Shown piece by piece: positions 28,370 through 36,962 of a stretch of DNA of 64,000 nucleotides (positions within the stretch are counted from its first letter, which is position 1; the number at the start of each line of letters is the position of its first letter). Origin of the DNA: Planctomycetota bacterium (GTDB lineage Bacteria > Planctomycetota > UBA8108 > JACQVS01); assembly GCA_028280485.1 (NCBI GenBank), contig JANQLS010000181.1, positions 19,543 through 83,542 on the forward strand. Reading direction: 5' to 3'. A program made the translations under genes and the position numbers. Below the pieces are notes generated by a model. It was not told the origin of the DNA. It saw only the letters and a program-made list of their open reading frames with translations, and searched no databases.

Positions 28370-29065
28370 CTAAATCGGCCAACGAGGTGATTTGGGATCC
28401 CGGCGTCGAATTTCACCCGTTACTTTACGGCGCTTCCAGATGATGATGAGGAAGACCAGAATCGCACTCAAGAATCCCATTTGAAATAATAGGATAAAGT
28501 TGGGATGAAGGAATTCGTACTCACAAGCTAAATAGAATTCAACGGCCGAAACGACTTCATCACCGTCGTGATCGGCATTGGAGTAGACTTTGAATGCCCA
28601 ACCAAAGAACAACAGAATGAATAGCCAAATGTAGTTACTCGACAAACGTCGGGCGAGAGCTTCGAAGAAACTAATTTTATACGTAGGAAGCAACAGGTCA
28701 TTCGACAGCGTTTCTCGCCAATTCCCCTGCAAGAGATTAAGCTCAGGATTTAAACAAGGAACGATGAGATGCCCTTCTAACATCCTCGCCCGAGTCCACC
28801 AGACATCATAGTATCGATACCTTCTACTTTCGATGCAAAGAAGCAAAAGGATGATGAGGTTATTGAGGGGAAAGATAATATGAGCTTCAGCGTCGTTGGT
28901 GAATGCCCAAGAGAAGGTTGCTGTTGAAGCGAGGATCGCCCAGTTCGTCGTTACATCGAGCCGAGTTCTCCACACCGCAGAACGATAGATCTCACCACGG
29001 TAAAAGTGAGCTAGAACTTGTAAGTTCTCAGGGCGAATTTTGGGAGGATCAGGCTTTTCGCTCAA
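28370..29065 (-). CDS. DUF2270 family predicted integral membrane protein
   Basis: The 231-aa product has the family's N-terminal signature HFYRGEIYRSAVWRTRLDVTTNWAI (given here only in part: FYRGE near residue 17 and WRTRLD near 27), the SRRYRYYDVWWTRARMLE segment after the second helix, and four predicted transmembrane segments: about 41-57, 64-80, 145-160 and 192-212. DUF2270 proteins occur in many bacteria and have no known function. It is followed by the zinc-ribbon membrane protein on the same strand. Confidence 0.8.
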   Translation of the reverse strand: MSEKPDPPKIRPENLQVLAHFYRGEIYRSAVWRTRLDVTTNWAILASTATFSWAFTNDAEAHIIFPLNNLIILLLLCIESRRYRYYDVWWTRARMLEGHLIVPCLNPELNLLQGNWRETLSNDLLLPTYKISFFEALARRLSSNYIWLFILLFFGWAFKVYSNADHDGDEVVSAVEFYLACEYEFLHPNFILLFQMGFLSAILVFLIIIWKRRKVTGEIRRRDPKSPRWPI

Positions 29066-29385
29066 TGGGTACGTTCTCTTCAGTTTTCACTTCACGAGGA
29101 GCTTTTCTGGATTTCTCACAATAACTCAAGAATGAAGCACTCTAATTCTTCTGTCCCAATTTCAGGGCATTAAATTCAGAGTGCTAAATCCCAGGTGCAT
29201 CAACAAGATCCACCCTTGAAGCACCAAGGCAATGTAACATATATGATACTGAATTGGGAATGTCTCTCCCGCCAATCTTCAACGTCCCCTCAGTTCTTCG
29301 TTAATAACCTCGGCGAGGCGATCCGAATTCAGTAAAATACTCCCACGAATATTTTAGAAGATACGAAGAGTTACAGTAAATCCCA
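29066..29385. promoter_or_regulatory. Divergent intergenic region with an inverted repeat
   Basis: It separates the DUF2270 gene (minus) from gamma-glutamyltransferase (plus) and must hold both promoters, though I cannot pick clear -35/-10 boxes. agcactct (29137-29144 region) is repeated inverted as agagtgct (29178-29185 region) with about 33 bases between, which could be an operator or hairpin. Confidence 0.35.
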
Positions 29386-31014
29386 ATGACACCAACAAAC
29401 TCTACAATAAAAAACCGCGGACTGGTGGTCGCCCCGCAGTTCGAAGCATCCCACGCCGGAAGCGAAGTCCTTCGAGCCGGAGGAAACGCCGCCGATGCGA
29501 TGGTCACCGCAGCTTTAGTTCAAGGCATCGCTGATCCCCATCGTTGCGGGATCGGTGGATTCGGCTGCGGAACCGTGTACTGGCGAAAAGAAAAGGAAGC
29601 CCGATCCTTTGGGTTCCACGGCCGAGTCGGTTCCCGCGCTACCGAAGACCAGTGGCTCAAAGCCTTGGAAAATCCGGCACCCGATGGCTTTGGTTATATT
29701 ATCAAAGGGAAGGCGAACGACGTTGGCTTTCAGAGTATTACCACCCCTGGAACCATCTCCGGCTTAGCGAGCATTCACAATAAATACGGGAGCATGCCCT
29801 GGAAAGACTTAGTCCTCCGCGCTGCCCAAGCAGCCGAAGTGGGCTTCCATGTGGGGCCCGGCCTCGCTGAATTTTGGATTCGACCCGGTTTGCACGGACG
29901 CGTTTCAACTCGAGACCGATTAGGCTTCACCAAATTCGGAAAAAAAGAATGGTTTGATTCTGAGGGAGAAACCTTCAAAGCCGGCCATCACAAAAAGATG
30001 GCAGCCCTCGCTGAGACCTATCGAATCTTAGCGGTGGAAGGTCCTGAATCTTTTTATGAAGGAACAATTGCTAAGACCCTTAATCGAGAATTCAAAGCTC
30101 ACAGCGCTTGGATCACCAGCGACGATTTAAAAAACTATCAAGCCGATGAAGAAAGTCCCGTCGAGAGTACTTATCGCGGAATTCAAGTTTTAAGTTCTCC
30201 TCTTCCTGGTGGAGGCATCGCCTTACTCCAAGTCTTGAAGCTCTTAGAGCGTTGCCCGATGGCCGAACTGAATCCAGACTCATCCGAGTTCATCGATCAT
30301 TTAGCGAAGGCCTTCAAAGTCGTTTGGGCCGATCGCCTCACCTTTCATGGAGATCCCCGCTTTGATTCCAAAGAAACGGAAGAGCTTCTATCTGAAAGCT
30401 ACCTCGATCAGCTAGAAAGCAAAATGAATTCCCCTATAGGTGGAGTTCAAGCTCCTCCCGATTCCCCAGACACCACTCAACTCTCGATTGTCGATGGAGA
30501 GGGAAATTGTGTTTCGTTCTCTCATTCCTTGGGCTATGGATCGGGAATCTTTGCCGGCGACTTAGGCTTCATGCTCAACAACTGCATGCAGGGCTTCGAC
30601 CCTCGCCCCGGCGCCGCAAATTCAATCGCCCCAGGTAAGGCACGATCGACTGCCATCGCAGAGACCATCCTTCTAAAGAAGGGTGAACCTTGGTTAGTTT
30701 TAGGATCTCCCGGCGCCGCCAGAATCACCGCAGCCATCGCGCAGGTGATCATCTTGATGGTCGACCACGGATACACCGTTTCAGAAGCCGTCTTAAAACC
30801 GCGATTCGATGCTTGGGGTGACAACACTCTCTTCTTAGAATCACGATTCCCCTACCCCATCATCGATCAGCTCAAAGCTAAAGGCTGGGACATCATCCAC
30901 CACCCCAAACCCTTCGGGATGGTGGGAAGAGTCTACGGAATTCAGCGAGAGGATGATGGCCGGCTCTTGGCGGGAGTGGATCCCGGAGAGCCGGGCGCGG
31001 CGTATTTTGCGTGA
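29386..31014 (+). CDS. ggt: Gamma-glutamyltransferase family protein (Ntn-hydrolase)
   Basis: The 542-aa product matches gamma-glutamyltranspeptidase from end to end: ASHAGSEVLRAGGNAADAMV and GIGGFGCGTVYW in the large subunit, and the autoprocessing site PDTTQLSIVDGEGNCVSF, where T363 would become the N-terminal nucleophile of the small subunit. It also keeps a GSPGAARITAAIAQV loop that shapes the gamma-glutamyl pocket. The family moves or hydrolyses gamma-glutamyl groups, e.g. of glutathione. E. coli has TTH at the site; here it is TTQ. No signal peptide is seen, unlike typical periplasmic enzymes, so it may be cytoplasmic or belong to a subfamily with another substrate. A bidirectional terminator lies downstream. 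Confidence 0.92.
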   Translation: MTPTNSTIKNRGLVVAPQFEASHAGSEVLRAGGNAADAMVTAALVQGIADPHRCGIGGFGCGTVYWRKEKEARSFGFHGRVGSRATEDQWLKALENPAPDGFGYIIKGKANDVGFQSITTPGTISGLASIHNKYGSMPWKDLVLRAAQAAEVGFHVGPGLAEFWIRPGLHGRVSTRDRLGFTKFGKKEWFDSEGETFKAGHHKKMAALAETYRILAVEGPESFYEGTIAKTLNREFKAHSAWITSDDLKNYQADEESPVESTYRGIQVLSSPLPGGGIALLQVLKLLERCPMAELNPDSSEFIDHLAKAFKVVWADRLTFHGDPRFDSKETEELLSESYLDQLESKMNSPIGGVQAPPDSPDTTQLSIVDGEGNCVSFSHSLGYGSGIFAGDLGFMLNNCMQGFDPRPGAANSIAPGKARSTAIAETILLKKGEPWLVLGSPGAARITAAIAQVIILMVDHGYTVSEAVLKPRFDAWGDNTLFLESRFPYPIIDQLKAKGWDIIHHPKPFGMVGRVYGIQREDDGRLLAGVDPGEPGAAYFA

Positions 31015-31057
31015 GGGAGCCCCTTCTCTATAGATTTTTAATCGCTTAAATGCTGTG

Positions 31058-31117
31058 TTAACTAGCCCGAAGCGCTAGCGAGGGGAGCTTCCCTCGCTAG
31101 CGCTTCGGGCTAGTTAA
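31058..31117. repeat. Short-form palindromic repeat (60 bp)
   Basis: ttaactagcccgaagcgcta at 31058-31077 is matched by its complement at the other end (tagcgcttcgggctagttaa). The arms meet over a few bases, so it can form a near-perfect 25-bp stem. Four copies occur: here, 34991, 56121 and 58711. Confidence 0.9.
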
Positions 31118-31180
31118 AGGATTTTAAAATCCGCTCACAAGAGTTCTATCGATTTTGGCTAACGGAAGGCGAATCGACAT

Positions 31181-31222
31181 AAAAAAAGCGTAAGTGGTTT
31201 CAAAACCACTTACGCTTTTTTT
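31181..31222. terminator. Bidirectional intrinsic terminator
   Basis: A-tract, then gcgtaagtggttt, short loop, aaccacttacgc and a T-tract (31181-31222). It lies between the converging ggt and outer-membrane lipoprotein genes and can serve both strands. Confidence 0.92.
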
Positions 31223-31250
31223 ATTTGCTTCAGTTCTTTAAAGGATCAGA

Positions 31251-32036
31251 TTACCAGGTGAAGGCGATACCAAAACCAAGGTTCAATCCAGAAAAGTTAA
31301 CCTGTCCGTCGAGGTCGGTACGGTCACTGTCGAACAGGGGACCGCTGACTGACATGTTGTCACTGGGGATCAAGTCGAGAGCGAGTTCCCCGAAGAGCAA
31401 GATGTTCTCGTGAACAGGATATCGAATTCCTACAGAAGGACGAGCTAAGAATTGAGTGAAGACACGACTGTCGAATGATTCTGCGAAGGTATCAGCAGGA
31501 ACTTCTTCAGCAGTGATAATCACAGCACCCAGTCCGACTCCAAATCGGAAGATTGGAGCGTTAGGATCTTCTTCCCAGAAGGGAATGTCGTAGTCGAAGA
31601 GAAAGAGGATGTTGAAGCGATCGAAGCTTTCCATCCATTGCTCAGCGTCTAAATTCGCAGCCGCATTGAGAGCAGCTTGAGAATTTGGATTCGACCTAAA
31701 TTGAGCCAAGACGTCAGAAGCATCTTCGTCGGTATTTTGTGTCATATAACCGAGTTCTAATCCCATAAATAGGTTGGGATATACTTCTAACTCTCCCTTG
31801 ATTGAGGGACCAACTCCGATATCGAAATCGGTATCTAAGGGAACTAAGAAATTAGCTTTTAGGTCGACGATAGCGCGCTGATGCAGCATCTCGTTTTGCC
31901 CTAGTTGCTTATTAAACGATTTCTCGTCCTGATAGTAGTAATCCTCGACTGTCATCGGAGTTTGACATCCGTAAAAAGCTCCGACTGCGAGGAACAAACA
32001 GAACAAGCGAATCCAGCGACTTCGCCGTATTAACAT
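31251..32036 (-). CDS. Outer-membrane beta-barrel lipoprotein
   Basis: The start is set at the ATG at 32036, which has a strong ribosome site (GGAGGT, 10 bases upstream region) and yields a clean signal: MLIRRSRWIRLFCLFLAVGA then FYG-C, a lipobox with Cys at residue 23. The longer frame from 32153 lacks both. The mature part alternates polar and hydrophobic residues in amphipathic strands (DLKANFLVPLDTDFDIGVG, IKGELEVYPNLFMGLELGY, VFTQFLARPSVGIRY, NLGFGIAFTW) and ends in an aromatic residue (W), as barrel proteins recognised by the BAM machinery do. 261 aa suits an 8-10-strand barrel. Substrate or role unknown. Confidence 0.82.
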   Translation of the reverse strand: MLIRRSRWIRLFCLFLAVGAFYGCQTPMTVEDYYYQDEKSFNKQLGQNEMLHQRAIVDLKANFLVPLDTDFDIGVGPSIKGELEVYPNLFMGLELGYMTQNTDEDASDVLAQFRSNPNSQAALNAAANLDAEQWMESFDRFNILFLFDYDIPFWEEDPNAPIFRFGVGLGAVIITAEEVPADTFAESFDSRVFTQFLARPSVGIRYPVHENILLFGELALDLIPSDNMSVSGPLFDSDRTDLDGQVNFSGLNLGFGIAFTW

Positions 32037-33220
32037 TCCACGACCTCCTGATGGTACTTGCTTCGTAGAATTCTCTTCTAGTGTGAATGAATTAAATGGG
32101 CTGAACGATCTTAGGGTGAATTTTGTCTCTGAACTTAAGATCGGGAATTGCAATTTGTGTAATGCAGATCAAATAAAACAGGTGGTTAATTCAATCATCA
32201 CACAAAACAGTCCCGAACCCTCACTCAAGCTAACAACAAGAGTGAAAGCAAACTCAAGGACAGAGACTCCCCAGCTCACCCAAGGGTGAGATGAAGAAAC
32301 CGTTCAAACCTTTCAGTTGGATTGGAGAATCGACTCAAGACAAGGTGAGCTCGACGCTTGTTTAGGCGAGACCCAAAATTCAAACGCAGAACTTCGAAGA
32401 GAAATGGGTCACCATGTCTTTTGTGAGAAGACTCTTAGGACTCGTTTACTTTTTGATTTTCTTGAGCTTTGTTTCAAATGGCTTAGCGCCACCTCAAAAC
32501 CCAAAGAGCAAACTCAAGAAATACCACAAGATGCCTCAGAAATCGCCTTAGCTTTTTCCTAAGCCTCTACTATTTTAAAAGTCTATTAAATCCCCGTACA
32601 TAATCTGTCCAATTATCGAGATTTAAGGGATTTCTAATAGACGAGAAGAGACGATCGAAAAGATGACGGAAGTCCGTCATGCTGAGCCGAGTCTAAGCAG
32701 GTCTCTTGCGGCCAAAACTTAATTTTGTAATTTACTTTGCAGATACCTTGCCGAGCTTTCTAAATTTCTAAGAAGTACGCAAGTTTTGATAAAACTTAGC
32801 TATAAATCTTAATAGTTACGAACATGACAAAAGTGAGATTTAATGACATAAACTCTCTGTGAGTGCTAAGTCACAAACTAAATCTTACTCTTGGATTGGA
32901 TCGAAATTAGTTTAGGCTTGGCTCAACTGGGGCCTGGGACCGACTTAGCACTGAGTTGAATACATACTGAGTCTGGCCTCAAATGACTTCTGCTTGAAGT
33001 TAATTCAAACTCGAAACTTAGCAGATAGAACCGCGATTTGCAAGGGTCATGACCAGGACGGAGCCCGACTTCGTTCACATTTTTAGAATCGTCCAGGATT
33101 ACTACGGATCGACCTATTTAGAGAAGCTTCCCAATGCCCTGCTTGAAAATGAGTGTGACTTGAGGTGATTTCGAACACTCACCCAGCGAAAGAAGTCATA
33201 AACAGCAATTATTTAAAAAC
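32037..33220. other. Long region without a confident gene
   Basis: About 1.2 kb upstream of the barrel lipoprotein and downstream of the VWA gene. The only candidate gene is the 45-aa frame at 32414-32551. A short perfect palindrome atgacggaagtccgtcat lies at about 32663-32680. The remainder (32700-33200) shows no ORF with protein-like composition, no tRNA and no known repeat. Confidence 0.5.
32414..32551 (+). CDS. Possible small secreted peptide (45 aa)
   Basis: ATG at 32414 opens a 45-codon frame ending TAG at 32549-32551. It reads as a near-ideal signal peptide (M-S-F-V-R-R then LLGLVYFLIFLSFVSNGLA) followed by a short basic, Pro-rich mature part of about 20 residues (PPQNPKSKLKKYHKMPQKSP). 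No strong ribosome site is present and nothing homologous lies nearby, so this is a candidate only. Confidence 0.3.
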   Translation: MSFVRRLLGLVYFLIFLSFVSNGLAPPQNPKSKLKKYHKMPQKSP

Positions 33221-34792
33221 TTAAGGCCAACCCGCTGCCTGAGAGGCTTCCACTAGAGACCGAGTCGAAGCCGGAAAAAACAGAGATCGAAGAGTTGGGA
33301 CCAAATCTTTGGGTTCGAGCGTTTTCGATTCCCCACCCCCCGCGGCCGCCAATTGAGGAAAACCGGGGATATGGTCGAAGCCCGCTTCGGGAGAAATTCC
33401 CAGTGTGTGGATGGTAAATTGAGCATCTCGACGAGCCCCGCGAGCCAAACTGTTCAATGCTTGTTTTTTCTCGTAAGGACAAGAGACGTCCCCGATCACC
33501 ACTATCTGCTTCGAGGCGTCGGGGCGCCAAGGAAATCGGCCAAGTTCTAAAGCTCCCTTGATAGCTTCGTAAACTCCCTCGGGGACATCTCCCCCTCCTT
33601 CAGCTTGGATCTCATCGAATCCGGAGATGAATTCCGTTGGGCTCGAACCAAATTCGATCACCTTAACGATTTCATCTCGGTAGAGAAGTGCGCCAACTCT
33701 GACCTCAGGAAAGACCCAAGAAAGCTCACGGTAGAGATTTCCGATTTCCAACTTCAATGTATCGTAAGGAGTTTTCATGCTTTGGGAGACATCGATCGCT
33801 AACACGATATCGAGAGGAGAGAGGACCGATTCTTTTGAGAACTGAAAGAGATCAGCGAGTGGCGAATCGGCTTGAATAAACTGATGGGCTAAAGCGTTCA
33901 ATTGATCCCAAGGAAGGGAATCGGACGAGATCTCTTGAGATCCTCCAATGTGGGCAATCAATTTTTTCGCCATACGAGAGTTCCCTAACCACGATTCTGA
34001 AGCTTGAATCAAGGAAGCTACCGACTGCCAGCCTTCAGAATCGAATTCGTTTTGATCGACCCAGTGATCCATGATATGGAGCGCTCGACTGCGAACCCGA
34101 GTATCGGAATCATGGAGAAAAGCTCCGACAAGCTTCAACCTATTCACCTTTTTGTTCGGAGATGAATCCTGAATCTCTCCCCGAAGATGAGCGAGGAAGA
34201 ACCATTTAAAATAGGAACTCGATTCTGCTAAAAGTAGCGGTTCAGAAGGCCCTTCTTCTTCAACTGGATCGTCGTGAGTCTCTTCAGTTTGATCTTGAGT
34301 TGTCGACACTAAAGAGCCTTCAGCGGATTCATCCTCAGTAGGATCTTCAGCTGAATTTTGCGATTCATTCTCTTGGGTCTCTTTAATCAGCGTCAGCGTG
34401 TTTGTCAATGAGACTTCACTGTCTCCGTCATCTTGAGGTGCTAAGGGGTTGAGTTGACCCGAAAAATTTACCTTGAGGGCTGAAGACACTTCCTTGAGGC
34501 TTGAAGGAAAAGTGGCCTTCTCAGAAGAATCCTTTTGTTCAGATGAGTTTGAGGTGGGCTCTGACGGAGATTCGATAACCGTCCCCAACTTCTTATCTTC
34601 TTTTTCAATCTTCTCCTGCTCAGTACTATTCTTTTCTTCAGAGTCTGAATCGGGAAGATGCGTAAGAACGATAACCAAGGAAAGAATGCTGAGGATCAAT
34701 GAGAAGACGCACAGCCCCACTAAGGCGTAGACCCACTCACTAAATTGAAGAACGACGACGTCTCCAGAGCGAGTTTTTATTTCAAAGGGCAT
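33221..34792 (-). CDS. Membrane-anchored von Willebrand factor A domain protein
   Basis: The 523-aa product has a short cytoplasmic start, one transmembrane helix (WVYALVGLCVFSLILSILSLVIVL, 20-43), a long acidic Ser/Glu-rich linker (about 48-190), a helical region with HEAT-like features (about 195-320) and a VWA domain (325-490). The metal site motif D334-V-S-Q-S338 is intact, with GGGDVPEG and IVVIGDVS supplying the later metal-site and core residues. VWA domains mediate protein contacts via Mg2+. The linker's composition suggests an extended stalk outside the membrane. No MoxR ATPase or other VWA partner lies nearby, so its role is open. Confidence 0.85.
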   Translation of the reverse strand: MPFEIKTRSGDVVVLQFSEWVYALVGLCVFSLILSILSLVIVLTHLPDSDSEEKNSTEQEKIEKEDKKLGTVIESPSEPTSNSSEQKDSSEKATFPSSLKEVSSALKVNFSGQLNPLAPQDDGDSEVSLTNTLTLIKETQENESQNSAEDPTEDESAEGSLVSTTQDQTEETHDDPVEEEGPSEPLLLAESSSYFKWFFLAHLRGEIQDSSPNKKVNRLKLVGAFLHDSDTRVRSRALHIMDHWVDQNEFDSEGWQSVASLIQASESWLGNSRMAKKLIAHIGGSQEISSDSLPWDQLNALAHQFIQADSPLADLFQFSKESVLSPLDIVLAIDVSQSMKTPYDTLKLEIGNLYRELSWVFPEVRVGALLYRDEIVKVIEFGSSPTEFISGFDEIQAEGGGDVPEGVYEAIKGALELGRFPWRPDASKQIVVIGDVSCPYEKKQALNSLARGARRDAQFTIHTLGISPEAGFDHIPGFPQLAAAGGGESKTLEPKDLVPTLRSLFFPASTRSLVEASQAAGWP

Positions 34793-34990
34793 CGATCCAT
34801 CGCCTCCAAATGTCTTGATTTGCCATTGAATCCCTTCCGTTGAATTGAGCGAGTAAATTAATTAAAAGCTGGAAGGGCAAAATGGAAATTGTCATGGGAA
34901 ATCCATCTTACTGTTATTCTCTGCCGGTGGAATCAATATCTTGGGATTCTGGAGCGCTTGCCCCTGTCCTGATTTTCTTTTAATACCTAA

Positions 34991-35052
34991 TTAACTAGCC
35001 CGAAGCGCTAGCGAGGGGAAAATCTCCCTCGTTAGCGCTTCGGGCTAGTTAA
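34991..35052. repeat. Short-form palindromic repeat (62 bp)
   Basis: ttaactagcccgaagcgcta at one end and its inverse at the other, with a 4-6-base centre; one arm has a single change (cgttagcg). Same family as 31058, 56121 and 58711. Confidence 0.9.
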
Positions 35053-35070
35053 TCCATTTTAAAAGTTTAC

Positions 35071-35100
35071 CCCGCCCAAATTCTGGCGAATTTGGCTACA
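35071..35100. repeat. Small palindrome, 'aattcTNRCgaattt' type
   Basis: cccaaattctggcgaatttg forms a stem of gcccaaattc/gaatttggc around tggc and is followed by gctac. A related copy is at 54081-54113 (gccaaattcttacgaattcg then gctacg), and a decayed one seems to lie at 31131-31155. Confidence 0.6.
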
Positions 35101-35112
35101 TGTGAAATCGAT

Positions 35113-35151
35113 AAAAAAAAAGCGAAAACCCGCTCTACGGATTTTCGCTTT
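35113..35151. terminator. Intrinsic terminator downstream of lexA
   Basis: A-tract, agcgaaaa, a short loop region, attttcgct and a T-run (35113-35151). Orientation fits the minus-strand lexA message and the A-tract makes it usable on both strands. Confidence 0.8.
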
Positions 35152-35184
35152 TATATTTAGATCGAACTCAAATGTAAGTTGCGA

Positions 35185-35793
35185 CTAAAACTTTCTCACC
35201 AAACCGATGACGACTCCTCGTACTTCTACCTTGTTGAAGTATTGAGGTTCGATGTCCTGATTCGCGGGAACGAGTCGAACACCTTCACCTTCACGGTAAT
35301 ACTTCTTTAAAGTGGCTTGACCATCTTCAAGTATAGCGACGACAGTTTCCCCATCGTTAGCATAGTCTCGACCCTCAACGATCACATAGTCACCGTTTTG
35401 AATTTCGTCCTTCATAGAATCCCCTTGAACTTGAAGTGCATAACAATTGCTTTCAAGTGGAAAGAGGTCATTCAACTTCAATGATCCTTGACTCTCGGTA
35501 CGGGGTTGTTGAGCGGGAGCACTGGGAAAACTGGCTTGAATGCAGCCTAGCAAGGGAAGTGAATCCGTAGCTTTTCTACGAGGAGGAGGGGTGATGATTT
35601 CGATCGATCGAGCACGGAATTTTGCTCTTCGTATCGCACCCTTTTTCTCTAGTTGATTAAGATGTTCGTAGATAGTGATTTTTGTGACGTTGAAGTGTTC
35701 GGCCATCTCTTCAAGGGTGGGAGAAACACCAGATTCTTCACGCCAATTTTGAATGAACTCAAGGATGTCGAGTTGCTTTTTCGTAAGGTACAT
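35185..35793 (-). CDS. lexA: LexA-type SOS repressor/self-cleaving protease
   Basis: The 202-aa product has the winged helix DNA-binding domain (residues 1-66; TKKQLDILEFIQNW, SPTLEEMAEHFNV, HLNQLEKKGAIRR) and the S24 protease domain with serine S126 in GDSM and lysine K163 in ATLKKYY. LexA binds operators upstream of DNA-damage genes and cuts itself when RecA is active. The cut site follows LPLLGCIQA and reads A87-S88 where most LexA proteins have Ala-Gly. I found no classic GAACNNNNGTTC box in the 35794-36100 upstream region, so the operator is likely lineage-specific. A terminator lies just downstream. Confidence 0.93.
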   Translation of the reverse strand: MYLTKKQLDILEFIQNWREESGVSPTLEEMAEHFNVTKITIYEHLNQLEKKGAIRRAKFRARSIEIITPPPRRKATDSLPLLGCIQASFPSAPAQQPRTESQGSLKLNDLFPLESNCYALQVQGDSMKDEIQNGDYVIVEGRDYANDGETVVAILEDGQATLKKYYREGEGVRLVPANQDIEPQYFNKVEVRGVVIGLVRKF

Positions 35794-36411
35794 TTTTTCC
35801 CCTTAATTTTTTACAAGCGGGCCTTCATCCTCCAAAGCAGTGTCCAACTAGCGCCTCTAAAGGCAATGAGGATATGGGGGCCTTTCTTGTAGCCAACTGA
35901 AATTCGCATTTAGTCTTATAAGGTGTAACTGGAACCAACACCCTACAAGTTCACCGATACCAGGTTTCAGAGTCGAAAGATTTTGCTAACTGGGTCGACT
36001 CTGACCGACTGAATTGAGGCTAACACCTCGGTTGCCACTGAAGGGGACTCATGTTCCGAATCTCCTCGTTACCACCTGCAAAAAGTTTTCGACGGTTCCT
36101 AACATCATCTTGAAACTTTCCTAGGGCAAAATCTGACGCACCCAATAATATCGCTCTATCAGAGAAAGAACATAAACCTAACAAATAAAACATTTTAGAC
36201 TTTTGTTAAGGTAGGATTTTAGGGCGATAATAACTGCAAATTTTTTTAAGAGGAATTTTAGGTAAGGGATTCTCTTAGACTCTCACCCCCTCCCCTTATT
36301 CCGATAACCATTGAAACTCCGCAGTTCAAAGAGCTTAATAAATCCCTCAAATCTCACGTAAAAAACAGGCTTTTAATTGATCTGAAATGACAAAAAAGGT
36401 AAGGACTTTGT
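35794..36411. promoter_or_regulatory. Divergent intergenic region between lexA and the DUF6174-like gene
   Basis: About 620 bp that must hold promoters for lexA (minus) and the glpK transcription unit (plus). It is AT-rich near 36200-36260. I see no ORF with protein-like composition and no repeat from the families listed. No LexA box of the known E. coli or Gram-positive type was found. Confidence 0.4.
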
Positions 36412-36954
36412 ATGTGTAGCGAACCGAACACCCCACCGACATCCTCAGCCCCTGCTCAAGCCCAGCCCTCGGGGAGAATTCCCCTGATCTTAGGCCTCAT
36501 TATCATTATCGGGCTCTTGTCATTTTGGCTATTAACTCGGAACCGAGTCCCAGAATTAACCCGAGTTATCTGGACCCAACAGCGAGAGCTTTGGCTCAAA
36601 AACAACCCGATTAATTATGATTTAGCTCTAAAAGTTCAGGTGGCTACCCGACCCGAAATGAGATATGAGCTGCAAGTTCGAGAAGGAAAACTCAGCAGTT
36701 TTAAAATCGACGGCAATCCAAATCCTGGAGGAGCGACCTACACCATCGACGGCCTATTCGACAATCTCGAAGGGGAGCTCGATTTGAAAGAAGGAAAAGC
36801 GCCCCAAAATCCAGGCATGCCTACAAACCAAATGCTGAAAGCGGAATTCGATGAAAAATACGGCTTTCCCAAGCGGTTCATGAGAATTGCGCCCGATAAC
36901 AAATCCTTTTTCATCGAGGTGACTCAATTCACACCTCAAAACACAAATAACTGA
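36412..36954 (+). CDS. Membrane-anchored protein resembling DUF6174
   Basis: The 180-aa product has a Pro/Ala-rich start, one transmembrane helix (IPLILGLIIIIGLLSFWLL, 24-42) and an outer domain starting with WTQQRELWLKNNPINYDLAL, followed by YELQVREGKLSSFKIDG and YTIDGLFDNLEGEL, then AEFDEKYGFPKRFMRI. This order resembles DUF6174 (W...Y.., V..G, tv..LF..i, ..YGyP), a domain of unknown function. It precedes glycerol kinase by eight bases and probably shares its message. Confidence 0.65.
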   Translation: MCSEPNTPPTSSAPAQAQPSGRIPLILGLIIIIGLLSFWLLTRNRVPELTRVIWTQQRELWLKNNPINYDLALKVQVATRPEMRYELQVREGKLSSFKIDGNPNPGGATYTIDGLFDNLEGELDLKEGKAPQNPGMPTNQMLKAEFDEKYGFPKRFMRIAPDNKSFFIEVTQFTPQNTNN

Positions 36955-36962
36955 GGAGCGAC

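Larger units (their letters stand above)
34793..35184. other. Intergenic region with palindrome, hairpin and terminator
   Basis: Between lexA and the VWA gene (both minus). It holds the short-form palindrome (34991-35052), a second hairpin (35071-35100) and the lexA terminator (35113-35151). Nothing else is seen. Confidence 0.7.

Noticed and set aside
35794..36100. LexA operator
   Set aside because: Neither the E. coli CTGT-N8-ACAG nor the GAAC-N4-GTTC type was found upstream of lexA.
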